A stretch of 64,000 nt of DNA from Dyella jiangningensis (lineage in GTDB: Bacteria; Pseudomonadota; Gammaproteobacteria; Xanthomonadales; Rhodanobacteraceae): the NCBI GenBank assembly GCA_000632805.1, contig CP007444.1, positions 1,798,001 through 1,862,000 of the forward strand, given 5' to 3'. Under the pieces are notes generated by a model. That model worked only from the letters and a program-made list of their open reading frames with translations, ran no database searches and was not told the origin of the DNA. Shown one piece after another: positions 17,399 through 26,140 of the stretch; the first letter of the stretch is position 1; each line of letters begins with the position of its first letter. The position numbers and the translations under genes are program-made.

Positions 17399-17806
17399 GA
17401 TCTCGCTCCGGTAGCTGAAAGAACGCCTGGAACGAAGTCCCGGGCCATCTCCCACGGGGACATTAGGAGCCGGCGCGCATGGTGACAGACTGATCGCGAT
17501 CAGCTTCTTGCGCGATGCATGACTATCTTTGGGCGCCCATGTCATTGCCGCCGAATAGGCAGGCCGAACCGGGCCGAACCATGACTCGGAAAGGCCACGA
17601 GGCGGTTGCCTGAATCGGCAGCTGAACCGGCGGGCGTGGCCAGTTCAGGGGCGGGACATCGCCGCAAATCCCGGTTGGGGCCTTGTTTGCGCAGTTCCGG
17701 AGGCAATGCCGGGCCCGTGGCCGTGGACGAACATTTCACCACCTGTCCACAAGGTCATAGCGTCTGGTGACAACTAATACGGGCTCTCTCAGGCTTGAGT
17801 GTGCCC
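17399..17806. other. Divergent control region between cytochrome b561 and KaiC-like genes
   Basis: 408 bases without a gene. It holds the Anr/FNR-type promoter of the minus-strand operon (17460-17503). For the plus-strand KaiC-like gene no clear promoter or strong ribosome site is seen. Confidence 0.5.
17460..17503 (-). promoter_or_regulatory. Anr/FNR-type box and class II promoter
   Basis: CTGATCGCGATCAG at 17490-17503 is a perfect palindrome matching the Anr/FNR consensus TTGAT-N4-ATCAA at 8 of 10 defined bases. On the minus strand a -10-like TAATGT lies at 17465-17460. The implied start (about 17453) puts the box centre near -43, the class II activation distance (-41.5). This predicts oxygen-limitation control of the cytochrome-ATPase-VIT operon. 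The positions are seen; the regulator is inferred. Confidence 0.6.
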
Positions 17807-19300
17807 ATGTCCTCCATTCGTCGCTGTCGTTTTGGCGTCCCCGGCCTCGATACGATCCTGCAAGGCGGATTGCCCGCCGGGCGCCTCTACTTGCTCGAGG
17901 GGCAGCCAGGATCGGGAAAGACCACGCTCTCGCTCCAGTTCCTTCGTGAGGGCGTGCGACAGGGCGAACGATGCCTCTACGTGACACTGTCCGAAACCGC
18001 GGAAGAGCTGAGGGAAGTGGCCACCTCCCACGGATGGGACTTGAAAGGCATCGACCTGTTCGAACTGTCGTCAGTCGAACAGGTGTTGGGTGAGGGGCGA
18101 AACCAGTCCATCTTTCACTCCTGGGAGGTAGAGCTGGGCGAAACGGTGCGGCTCATCAAGCAGGAGGTGGATCGTCTGGAGCCGGTCCGTGTTGTTTTCG
18201 ATAGTCTCTCCGAGCTGCGATTGCTGGCGCAGGACCCCTTGCGTTATCGCCGGCAGGTGTTGGCGCTCAAGCAGTTTTTCTCGCCACGCAGCGCGACCGT
18301 GCTCTTCATCGATGACCTGACCAGCGAGGGCAGGGATCGCGACACTCATCTGCACAGCATCAGCCATGGCGTCATTTCGCTGGAGCGTTTCGCGTTGGAA
18401 TTCGGCGCAGCCCGTCGTCGCCTGCAGGTTCAGAAGATGCGCGGCGCAACGTTTCTTGCCGGCTACCATGACCTGAGCATCCAGACCGGGGGCGTGGAGG
18501 TCTATCCGCGGCTCGTCGCCGCCGAGTACCACAACGATTTTGCAAACGAGCCGACGCTCAGCGGCGTGCCTCAACTGGACGCCCTGATGGGCGGCGGTTT
18601 CCTGCGCGGCACCAGTACGTTGTTGACCGGCCCGGCGGGTACCGGAAAAACCACGCTTGCCCTGCAATACATCGGTGCCGCGTGCTCGCGAGGCGAGCGT
18701 TGCCACGTCTATGAATTCGATGAGCGTATCGACACGCTCATGAAGCGTGCGGAGGCCATGGGCGTCAATCTGGCGCGCTTCATGGATGAGGGCCTGCTCG
18801 AGATCACGCAGGTCGACCCCGCCGAAATGCCGCCTGGCGAATTCGCCTGGAATGTCTTCCAGGCAGTCCAGGAGAAGCATTGCACCATGGTCGTCATCGA
18901 CAGCCTCAATGGCTATCTCTCGGCCATGCCGCAAGAGAAGCACCTGCTTCTGCAGATGCACGAGCTGCTGGCCTTCCTCAACCAGTCGGGCGTCACCACC
19001 TTCCTGATCAATCCGCAGTTCGGCCTGGTCGGCTCGATGGATACCGGGCCACTCAACGTGTCGTACGTCGCCGATGCGGTGATACTTTTACGCTTCTTCG
19101 AGGCGCAGGGCCGCATCAGGAAGGCCATTTCCGTCATCAAGAACCGCAGCGGCAAGCACGAGGACACGATCCGCGAGCTTTTCATCGATAGCAAAGGCCT
19201 GCGCGTCGGCGAGCCGCTGGCCGACTTCCGCGGGGTATTGACCGGAACGCCCGAGTTCGTGGGCAACGATGCGCCGTTGCTGGAAACCCGGGATGCATAG
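17807..19300 (+). CDS. KaiC-like double-domain RecA-type ATPase
   Basis: 497 residues with two KaiC domains. The first Walker A is GQPGSGKTT (about 32-40) in the context GLDTILQGGLPAGRLYLLEG; the second is GPAGTGKTT (about 275) after LDALMGGGFLRGT. Walker B-like stretches are VRVVFDSLSEL and CTMVVIDSLNGYL. In the second domain the KaiC phosphorylation pair (S431-T432 of Synechococcus, HISTITD) appears to read NVSYVAD, so dual phosphorylation looks unlikely. Start taken at ATG 17807; GTG 17801 is an alternative. No KaiA or KaiB gene is near. The stop overlaps the hybrid kinase start, so the two proteins probably act together. Confidence 0.9.
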   Translation: MSSIRRCRFGVPGLDTILQGGLPAGRLYLLEGQPGSGKTTLSLQFLREGVRQGERCLYVTLSETAEELREVATSHGWDLKGIDLFELSSVEQVLGEGRNQSIFHSWEVELGETVRLIKQEVDRLEPVRVVFDSLSELRLLAQDPLRYRRQVLALKQFFSPRSATVLFIDDLTSEGRDRDTHLHSISHGVISLERFALEFGAARRRLQVQKMRGATFLAGYHDLSIQTGGVEVYPRLVAAEYHNDFANEPTLSGVPQLDALMGGGFLRGTSTLLTGPAGTGKTTLALQYIGAACSRGERCHVYEFDERIDTLMKRAEAMGVNLARFMDEGLLEITQVDPAEMPPGEFAWNVFQAVQEKHCTMVVIDSLNGYLSAMPQEKHLLLQMHELLAFLNQSGVTTFLINPQFGLVGSMDTGPLNVSYVADAVILLRFFEAQGRIRKAISVIKNRSGKHEDTIRELFIDSKGLRVGEPLADFRGVLTGTPEFVGNDAPLLETRDA

Positions 19301-21350
19301 GGAGGCAGCGCGCGGTTATCGGGTGCAGGTCATCGCGCCCTGGCAACGTGATGGAGAGAGCCTGGTCGACGTGCTGAGCGCCGACGGTTACCACGCGTTC
19401 CTGTACCCGGACCTGGTGGCGTTGGCCAGTGACATTGATGAAAGCACCGGTGTCGTGGTTCTCACGCAGGAGGCGCTGGAATTTGGCGTCGATGCGATCC
19501 AGCAGTCGCTTGAGGCGCAACCGACCTGGTCGGACGTGCCCTTTGTCGTTTTGCAATCGCCCCACCCCGGGCGCGACGTGCGGCTGTCGCCACTGCCAAG
19601 CTCGGTGCTCAACCGGATCGAACTCGAGCGCCCCGTCGGCGGGGCTTCGCTGCTCAGTGCAGTGGCGACCGCCATGCGGTCCAGGCAAAAACAGTTCGAA
19701 ATCAAGGACCACATGGAAGAGCTCGCCGCCAGCCGGCGGGCCCTTGCAGAGAGTGAAGCCGAGCTGCGGCGCATCACCGACTCTCTTCCGGTCCTGATCG
19801 CGCTCATCGACTCCGATTTTCGCTATCGCTTCGCCAACCGGGCCTACAAGGACTGGTTTGACGTCGACCCGCGCGACATGCTCGGGAGAACCGTCGAAGA
19901 AGTGCTGGGCAAGACCCAATGGGAAGCCCGCAGAGACCCTCTCACGCGAGCCCTGGCTGGCGAACCGGGGACGGCTGAGCTGTCCTGGACGCTTCCTGAC
20001 GGCAGGCGACGCGACGCCGAGATTCGATACATTCCGCGACGCCTGGACGACGGCCGGATCGATGGTGCGCACCTCTTCGCCACCGACATTACCGAGCGAA
20101 AGGAGGCCCTGGAAGCGCTCGGCCAGGCTGCCGCACGGCTCGAACAGAAAGTGGCCGAGCGGACGGAAGCCTTGCGCGCGGAAATGCATGCGCGTTCGGA
20201 AAGCGAAAACGCGCTGCGTCAGGCCCAGAAGATGGAAGCCGTGGGGCAACTCACCGGAGGCATCGCGCACGACTTCAATAACATGCTCACCAGTATCATC
20301 GGTGCGCTGGATATCGTGAGCAACCGTGTCCAGGACGAACTCATCGGCAAGGTGGTGGGGGCCGCCACGGAGGCGGCAGGGCGCGCCGCGGCATTGACCC
20401 AGCGCCTGCTTGCTTTTTCACGACGGCAATCGCTCGATCCCAGTCCCGTCGACGTGAACGCACTCATCCGCTCGATGCATATGCTGCTCAGCCAGACGCT
20501 GGGCGAGCGCATCCACATCCATGTCGATCTGGCCGAGCCGCTGGAGCGGGCGCAAGTCGACGTCAATCAGCTCGAAAGCGCACTCCTGAACCTGTGCATC
20601 AACGCGAGGGACGCCATGCCCTACGGCGGAACGCTGGGCATCTCCACGAAATGCTCGGCGACGCCTCCGTTTGTGCGCACCGGCACAGAGGCCAATGCAG
20701 ACGGCTACGTGGTGGTTGAGGTGGCGGACAACGGGGTGGGGATGGAGCCCGCCATCAAGGATCACGTCTTTGAGCCCTTCTTCACGACCAAGCCGATCGG
20801 GCAGGGTACCGGCCTGGGACTCTCCATGATCTATGGATTCATGCAGCAGTCGAAAGGTTATATCGATCTGCAGTCGACCCTGGGCAGTGGAACGGCCATT
20901 TCGCTCTACCTTCCCGTCGCGCCCGCAGACGCCGAGATCGCTTCACCGGAGGCGGACGAGCAGGCGCCCAAGGGAGACGGACAGCTTGTCCTTGTGGTCG
21001 AGGACGACGACCAGGTGAGGTTGCTGGTCAGTTTTCTGCTTGAAGAGCTTGGCTATGCGGTGCTCACCGCGCGGGACGCGAACGCGGCACTGTCCCACAT
21101 GGCATCCCATCGTATCGATCTTCTGATTTCGGATGTCGGCCTTCCCGGCATGAACGGAAGGCAGCTTGCCGAGGCGTTTCGCGAGGGACATCCGTCCACA
21201 CCGGTTCTCCTGATGACCGGCTATGCAGAGAGTGCAGCCGTGAAATCGGAGTTCCTGGGCCACAACATGACCATGATCGCCAAACCCTTCGCCATGGATG
21301 CGTTCAGCAAGGCGATACGGGATGCGTTTGCCGGTGCGGTGAACGTCTAG
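19293..21350 (+). CDS. Hybrid PAS sensor histidine kinase with receiver domain
   Basis: 685 residues, start at MHREAARGY inside the end of the KaiC-like gene (8-base overlap). An N-terminal receiver-like region without a clear acceptor Asp (about 1-135) is followed by a PAS domain (about 155-270), coiled coil, HisKA with phospho-His in GGIAHDFNN (about 326), HATPase with N box NLCINARDAMP, VADNGVGM and GTGLGLS, and a C-terminal receiver (VVEDDDQV; acceptor Asp about 614 in ISDVGLPG; K in IAKPF). No membrane segment, so it senses a cytoplasmic cue. A likely phosphate acceptor is the orphan receiver encoded convergently at 21438. Confidence 0.92.
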   Translation: MHREAARGYRVQVIAPWQRDGESLVDVLSADGYHAFLYPDLVALASDIDESTGVVVLTQEALEFGVDAIQQSLEAQPTWSDVPFVVLQSPHPGRDVRLSPLPSSVLNRIELERPVGGASLLSAVATAMRSRQKQFEIKDHMEELAASRRALAESEAELRRITDSLPVLIALIDSDFRYRFANRAYKDWFDVDPRDMLGRTVEEVLGKTQWEARRDPLTRALAGEPGTAELSWTLPDGRRRDAEIRYIPRRLDDGRIDGAHLFATDITERKEALEALGQAAARLEQKVAERTEALRAEMHARSESENALRQAQKMEAVGQLTGGIAHDFNNMLTSIIGALDIVSNRVQDELIGKVVGAATEAAGRAAALTQRLLAFSRRQSLDPSPVDVNALIRSMHMLLSQTLGERIHIHVDLAEPLERAQVDVNQLESALLNLCINARDAMPYGGTLGISTKCSATPPFVRTGTEANADGYVVVEVADNGVGMEPAIKDHVFEPFFTTKPIGQGTGLGLSMIYGFMQQSKGYIDLQSTLGSGTAISLYLPVAPADAEIASPEADEQAPKGDGQLVLVVEDDDQVRLLVSFLLEELGYAVLTARDANAALSHMASHRIDLLISDVGLPGMNGRQLAEAFREGHPSTPVLLMTGYAESAAVKSEFLGHNMTMIAKPFAMDAFSKAIRDAFAGAVNV

Positions 21351-21437
21351 ACGTCCCAAACGCCCGGGCGCGGCCTCACGGCGCAGGTGCGCTCACGCAA
21401 GCGCCGGGCGATGACGCCGCACCCGGGCTGGAGGGCG

Positions 21438-21827
21438 TCATCCATCAAACGCAGGTTCGCCCAGGCGGGCGATGAGTTCCTGGAGATCCTTGAGCCGGAA
21501 AGGCTTCTTCAGGATCGGCGTGTCATCAGGAATGGCCGTAGCCCTTTCCCCGGCGAACCCGGTCATGATGACTACCTGCATCACGGGATACAGGGTTCGT
21601 GCGGTGCGAGCCAATACCGGTCCGTCGATGTGTCCGGGCATGCGAATGTCCGTCATCATCAAGTCGAACGATTCGCCTGAAGCCAGCAGGGTCAGGGCTT
21701 CGGCGCCGTTGCTGGTGGACTTCACCTGCAGCCCCAGGAGCTGAAGCATTTCCCCCAGCAGCAACCTAAGGTTGTTGTCGTCATCGACAATAAGGGCCGT
21801 GGAGATTTTTCGGCGCGAAAGCGGCAT
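21438..21827 (-). CDS. Orphan single-domain response regulator (REC only)
   Basis: 129 residues starting at MPLSRRKIS (21827), where AAAGGGAAGG precedes the ATG; a longer frame to 21947 lacks a ribosome site. Acidic pocket IVDDDNN, acceptor Asp about residue 60 in MMTDIRMPG, Thr in IMTGFAG, Lys in ILKKPF. It shares the MPG-x-IDG turn with the receiver at 4949-5344. It is convergent with the KaiC/hybrid-kinase pair 88 bases away and is the natural candidate for its output. Confidence 0.87.
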   Translation of the reverse strand: MPLSRRKISTALIVDDDNNLRLLLGEMLQLLGLQVKSTSNGAEALTLLASGESFDLMMTDIRMPGHIDGPVLARTARTLYPVMQVVIMTGFAGERATAIPDDTPILKKPFRLKDLQELIARLGEPAFDG

Positions 21828-22163
21828 GCCTTCCCTTTGGGTGATCCTGTCAAGAAGAGAAGTATCGGCCTGGTCGTGTGCAAAGCGGATCACCACGCCT
21901 CCCTCTGAGTCCGAATGTGCCCGTCGAAGCAAGCCGTCTGTTGTCATCTAACCCTATTGAAGGTTTAGGCTGGATCAAAATTCCTGCAACGTAGCCGTGA
22001 GTAAAGTCGTGCTGGCGTCCGTACAGCCCTGTTCTATTGGATGAGGCGCCGAAGCCCGTCGGCGACCGAGCCATGACGCGAGCGTGGTCGGCCGCGTAAG
22101 ATCCGGCCGACCTGGCGGACCGGTCCGTTGCCAGCATGCGCAAGCCAACTTGGGGGAACCTGG

Positions 22164-22616
22164 ATGAAGCGACCATCGATTGTTCTGCTCTGCCTCACCG
22201 CGCTTTCACTGCCCAGCTTTGCGCCGGCGGCGCCTTCACCGCCGGCCGGGCACGTCACCGGCGTCGGCGGCATCTTTTTCAAGGCGAAAGATCCCAAGGC
22301 GCTGGCCGCCTGATATCGCGACGTGCTCGGCATGCCCGTAGAGGCTTGGGGCGGCGCGGCGCTGCATTATGACGCCCCGAAGCATCCGGCCACGCTGGCA
22401 TGGAACGCGTTTCCCGCCACCACGGACTATTTCGCGCCATCGACCAGCGGGCTGATGATCAATTACGCGGTGGATGACATGAATGCCATGCTCGCGCGAC
22501 TGCGGGCCAAGGGCGTCACGGTTATCAAGCGCGACGATCACGACCCGAACGGCCGCTTTGCGTGGATCCTTGATCCCGAAGGAAACAAGGTCGAGCTTTG
22601 GGAGCCAAAGCGCTAG
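22164..22616 (+). pseudogene. Exported VOC/glyoxalase-fold protein interrupted by one TGA
   Basis: Starts MKRPSIVLLCLTALSLPSFAPAA, a signal peptide, then GHVTGVGGIFFKAKDPKALAA followed by a TGA at 22311-22313. The same frame continues YRDVLGMPVEAWGG and runs to FAWILDPEGNKVELWEPKR, a typical vicinal-oxygen-chelate ending. The family has Trp at this point (WYRDVLGM), so a TGG to TGA change explains the stop. Everything else, including start and frame, is intact over 151 codons. The gene is either newly inactivated, read through at low level, or affected by a base-call error. Confidence 0.85.
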
Positions 22617-22773
22617 GTTCGACGCTTCATTATCGCCCGCCGGAGGGGCAATTCACCGAGCGATCGGCCAGGCTTACCTTGGAAGGCTGCGGCGGTGCGA
22701 TGACGAGTGCTCGCGTTCGGCGAACCGCTGGCGAGCGCTTCCGTGACATCAAGGGGTGCTGGGGGCAAACATC

Positions 22774-23247
22774 ATGAGTCGTTGCGCCATTCGCGTGTTG
22801 GTCGTCGTGCTCGCGTCGCTGTGCGTGGAGTCTGCATTCGCTGAGGATCTTCCGGCGACGGACGGGCCAGTGGCGCAATGGATGATCGTCAAGGAGCGTG
22901 CCTGGGCCAACATGGCCTGCGGTGGTGAATGGGTGGCGACGGAAATCCTCGCGGACGACTTTCAAGGGACGTCACCCAAAGGCACGCGCTACGGCAAGCC
23001 GGCGAGCGCGCCAGCCTATGATCCCAAGACGCCATGGTCTACCGATTGCCGCCTGGATAGCGCGGAAGTGCGGTTCTTCTCGGCAGACGCCGCGGTGGTG
23101 TATGGATCGGAGTCCAAGACGGTGACCTTGCCGGATGCAAAGCACGAGCGGCGCTGCCTGGCCTGGAGCGACATGTGGCTGCGGCGCAATGGAAAGTGGC
23201 AGATCATCGCGGTGCAGGACAACCGCATCGACTGCCCGACGAAGTAG
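22774..23247 (+). CDS. Exported NTF2-like (SnoaL/DUF4440) protein
   Basis: 157 residues with a signal peptide (IRVLVVVLASLCVESAFAED, cleavage about residue 23). The mature part follows the NTF2-like layout: an early helix (VAQWMIVKERAWANM), EILADDFQGTSPKGTRYGK, then strands ending DMWLRRNGKWQIIAVQDNRID, the usual closing motif. Four Cys in the mature part could form two disulfides. The ligand is unknown. Nothing in the flanks explains its role. Confidence 0.75.
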   Translation: MSRCAIRVLVVVLASLCVESAFAEDLPATDGPVAQWMIVKERAWANMACGGEWVATEILADDFQGTSPKGTRYGKPASAPAYDPKTPWSTDCRLDSAEVRFFSADAAVVYGSESKTVTLPDAKHERRCLAWSDMWLRRNGKWQIIAVQDNRIDCPTK

Positions 23248-23407
23248 CGGTTTGGCATGAATCATCGGTGCGCTCTGCTGCCGGCGAGCGACGCGAGCCC
23301 TGTCATTCCAGGGTGACCGATGGCATCAAGTGACGAACGACACCCTGGTGCGCGCGGTTGTGACTTGATGATCCACAGGCGCGCGCATTGATGGCCCCTG
23401 GCGCAGG

Positions 23408-23984
23408 ATGTGCGCTTTTCATGGGAAGGTCAGGGGCGACCGGCAGTTTTTGCGCACTCGCGACTTGGCCACCGTGTTAGTTGTCGTGGCCGGATGGAGC
23501 TTTCTTGCCTGGCGGCACAGTCATGGTGGCGTGGTCAGCCACCACCTTTTCGCCCGCCCGGACATGCCGGCCGTTTCCAATGGATAGGGCGGGCTGGCTC
23601 TTCCGTTGATGGCATGGTTCTTATTGGGGCGAACGTGGCGGCGAGTGGCGTTGCAAGGCGATCCGTCGAGGCGTCACGCGTTGTTTTGGTTTCATGGGTG
23701 CGTTGGCCTTCGGTGCACTGCTTTCCGTCTTCTTCGCGCACGGCAACGAACAGGCCACGGGCGTCATGTTCCCGTCGATATTCCTGATTGCGTGGGTGGC
23801 TCCCATCTGCCGCGCCGAATACGCGCAGGGCTTCGTGATCGGCATGGCTTAGACGTTCGGCGGCGTGCTGCCATCCATCGTCGGATCGGCGCTGGTGCTG
23901 ATCGCGTTGGTGATCTATCGACACATCCGCACGCCGTTGTTGTGGCTCGCGCAGAAATGGATCGTCGGAGCGGGGCGGGCTTGA
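23408..23984 (+). pseudogene. Decayed five-helix membrane protein gene
   Basis: A reading frame from ATG 23408 (MCAFHGKVRGDRQFLRTRD) encodes hydrophobic helices such as LATVLVVVAGWSFLAW, but meets TAG at 23585. It resumes as GGLALPLMAWFLLGRTWRRV and HALFWF, needs removal of one base near 23693 to continue as MGALAFGALLSVFFAHGN and VMFPSIFLIAWVAP, meets another TAG at 23850, and resumes TFGGVLPSIVGSALVLIALVIYR to a stop at 23984. The conserved hydrophobic pattern across three lesions shows a genuine but dead gene. I cannot name its family. Confidence 0.7.
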
Positions 23985-24628
23985 CGCCTGCACTGCGCGC
24001 CACACGCGCTATCGCCGCTGGTGGACGCTTCGCGCTGCGTAACGACGCACGCGATCATGGAGTGCCGACACATCTGTCGGCACTTGGCCAGATGGTTGCA
24101 TGGTGATCGCTGACAGGCGCGGCGTCTGCCGTTTGCTACTTTCGGCAGGCTGCTGCGGCATAGGTAACGGCGTGCTGCAAGTGGCCTCGACCGCAAGGTC
24201 GGGAAGCGCGGATCGCACGAGTAGCACCTCATGCGATCCGCTGACCATCACCAACACCAAGAGTTGATCATGGCTATCCGCGATCATACGGGACGCGTTC
24301 GCCCGTCCATTTCCCTCGATGCCCCCCTCATTTCCTGCCCCGGCGTCTTGCGTGCGAAGGGCGGTGCGGTTGATTGCCGTGCTTGTGGGCGCTTGCCTAC
24401 AGCAGCCATCGGCTACGGATAAAGCCTGCGCTTCTCGTCAAATGGCCGGAAGTCGGGCCTGAAGTGAGCCCATCACACGCCCCGTGATCGTTTCCGCGAT
24501 GCATCGGTCCATGGGTCGATGCGTTGCAGCAAGGCGATCGCTTACATCGTCCCTGGCGTGCGCCGACACGGATGCCTGTAAGGCTTGATCCGTAGTCGAG
24601 CCGCGCCTGACAGGAAAGGAAGTCCTCC
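23985..24628. other. Non-coding or decayed stretch before the HigA-like gene
   Basis: 644 bases with no convincing gene. A perfect inverted repeat AGTGCCGACA-CATC-TGTCGGCACT lies at 24061-24084 with no T tract on either side. A 50-codon frame from ATG 24270 (MAIRDHTGRVRPS) has only a weak ribosome site and no recognisable features. Confidence 0.5.
24061..24084. repeat. Perfect 10-bp inverted repeat (stem-loop)
   Basis: AGTGCCGACA, a 4-base loop and TGTCGGCACT. No T tract follows on either strand, so a simple intrinsic terminator is unlikely. It lies in the decayed region and its role is unknown. Confidence 0.6.
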
Positions 24629-24940
24629 ATGTGCCTCATTCAGATCGATCCGCTGATGGACTTTGATCCATCGGTATTGTTGCGCAGTCCCGGCGAAGTG
24701 CTGCTGACCGATCACCTGCAGCCCTGCGCGATTCCACTTGCCCGGTTCGCGCGTCGCACCGGCATCTCGTTGACCACGTTGCGGCAGATCACCCTGGGCC
24801 GTCGGCGCATCAATGCGGAATACGCGCTGCGCCTGTCGCTCATCACGGATCCCACGCCGGCGTACTGGTTGTTGTTGCAGGCGCGGTACGACCTGGCCAC
24901 GGTAAGTGCATTGCGTGAGGTGCGGCGATCTACGCCGTAG
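24629..24940 (+). CDS. Orphan HigA-like antitoxin / XRE-type HTH protein
   Basis: 103 residues with AGGAAAGGAAG before the ATG. The region SPGEVLLTDHLQP matches the HigA family opening (PGEVLREHL), followed by an HTH: LARFARRTGISLTTLRQITLGRRRINAEYALRLSLI, then YWLLLQARYDL. A HigB-type toxin normally precedes HigA; none is seen in the ~640 bases upstream, so this is an orphan antitoxin-like regulator or the survivor of a decayed pair. The surrounding decay supports the second view. Confidence 0.8.
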   Translation: MCLIQIDPLMDFDPSVLLRSPGEVLLTDHLQPCAIPLARFARRTGISLTTLRQITLGRRRINAEYALRLSLITDPTPAYWLLLQARYDLATVSALREVRRSTP

Positions 24941-25123
24941 TCGCTGCCGATTCGTGGGCGGCCGGTTTGGCGTGTTTCGATTGTCGTGCCCGTGAGGTGA
25001 CGAAGCTTTGCCCGGCGCCGGTGGCCGAGGCGGACAAAGGTTGCCGAAAACGGCTGGTCTTGAGTGGGGTCGATAAATGCCCAGCGTCATCGTGGCAGGC
25101 ATGCGTCGCGGAGAAGAGGCCGC

Positions 25124-25149
25124 GTCGCGCGACGGTTCCGGCGCGCGAC
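25124..25149. terminator. Stem-loop between convergent higA-like and iclR genes
   Basis: GTCGCGCG at 25124-25131 pairs with CGCGCGAC at 25142-25149 across a 10-base loop. It lies between a plus-strand gene ending at 24940 and a minus-strand gene ending at 25174, where a two-way terminator is expected. There is no T tract, so this is tentative. Confidence 0.4.
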
Positions 25150-25173
25150 GTCGAGCACCAGTCAGCAGATGCG

Positions 25174-25953
25174 TCAATTGCCCAGGGATGGTGTCGGCCG
25201 ATGGGCCAGTGCTTCCGACACTTCGTTGGCCGCATCGACCAGCAGGCGCGTCGTGGTGGCGATGTTCATCGCGGAGCCGCGGCGCTCGATGAAAGGAATG
25301 GTCATCGCGCTCGTGGCCCGGCCGTGCTGCATGACCGGCGCGGAGATGTCGGTGACGCCGTCGACCACCTGGCTGGCGATGGTCGCGAAGCCGGCCGCGC
25401 GGATGCCGCTGATGGCCTTGTCGATCGGTGCGCGCTGCAACTGGGGCTCGTGCGCGATCATCATGGTGAACCAGCGTTCGCGCGTTTCGTCGTCCTGCCA
25501 TGCCAGCAGCACATGGCCCGAAGCGGAATGGGAAATCGGGCGTCGATGACCCACGCGCACCACCAGGCCGATTTCGCCAGGCGGGTCGACGCGCGCAATC
25601 ACCACGATCTGCTCCTGCGAAGGCACTACAAGGTGGCAGGACTGGTCAATGTCGTCCGCTAGCCTATGCATGATGGGCAGGGCGGTTTCCACCATGCTCT
25701 TGACCGGTGGCTGCTCCATGCCGAGGCGGAACAGGCGTGGCGTGAGCGAGTAGCGTCCTTCACCATCCGGACGGCTGATGTAGTCGCGTTCTTCCAGCAC
25801 CTGCAGCATGCGAAAGATTTCCCCGCGCGAACGCCCCACGCCCTCGGAGATCTCGGCGATGGTCAGCGGCGAGACGGCCCGCGCCAGCAACTCGAGGATG
25901 TCCAATCCCTTGTCGAGGGCGGGTGCGCGATATTTGGGAGACTCTGCGGCCAT
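25174..25953 (-). CDS. IclR-family transcriptional regulator of the fucose regulon
   Basis: 259 residues starting at MAAESPKYRAPALDKGLDILELLA (25953). N-terminal winged helix (about 10-70: TIAEISEGVGRSRGEIFRMLQVLEERDYI) and a C-terminal IclR effector domain (about 80-250: HLVVPSQEQIVVIARVD, PISHSASGHVLLAW, ISAPVMQHGRATSAMTIPF). It is divergent from the fucose permease gene, and the shared intergenic region contains the same 14-base motif as the control region of the catabolic and glycosidase operons. It is therefore the best candidate regulator, probably a repressor released by fucose or a pathway acid; the effector is inferred. Confidence 0.9.
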   Translation of the reverse strand: MAAESPKYRAPALDKGLDILELLARAVSPLTIAEISEGVGRSRGEIFRMLQVLEERDYISRPDGEGRYSLTPRLFRLGMEQPPVKSMVETALPIMHRLADDIDQSCHLVVPSQEQIVVIARVDPPGEIGLVVRVGHRRPISHSASGHVLLAWQDDETRERWFTMMIAHEPQLQRAPIDKAISGIRAAGFATIASQVVDGVTDISAPVMQHGRATSAMTIPFIERRGSAMNIATTTRLLVDAANEVSEALAHRPTPSLGN

Positions 25954-26048
25954 GGGCGTCCCTGGAATGAAGTGGCTCGTCGAACGGAGCAGCGATGACA
26001 TGTGGGTGTTCGCTTACGGCCCGCGAAGGAACATGCTGCACTGCAACT

Positions 26049-26092
26049 TGTTATACAGGTAAATTATAAGTTCATATTTGCACACCTGTCGC
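26049..26092. promoter_or_regulatory. Divergent iclR/fucP promoters with a shared IclR-type operator motif
   Basis: AT-rich island in GC-rich DNA. Minus strand: GCGACA (26092-26087), 18-base spacer, TATAAT (26068-26063). Plus strand: TTGTTA (26049-26054), 18-base spacer, CATATT (26073-26078). Between and over them: CAGGT (26056-26060) and ACCTG (26084-26088) arms, and on the minus strand TGTGCAAATATGAA (26084-26071). That 14-mer recurs with two changes upstream of the fucose catabolic operon (34469-34482). An operator overlapping both promoters would allow autoregulation. The boxes are seen; binding is inferred. Confidence 0.6.
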
Positions 26093-26140
26093 GCCCGGTG
26101 CACTAGGGCCGCATTCGCCAATCGCCGGAGGATGACATCT

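Noticed and set aside
24270-24422. 50-codon frame MAIRDHTGRVRPS
   Set aside because: Weak ribosome site, no hydrophobic or conserved pattern and inside a decayed region; reported only as part of the intergenic entry.
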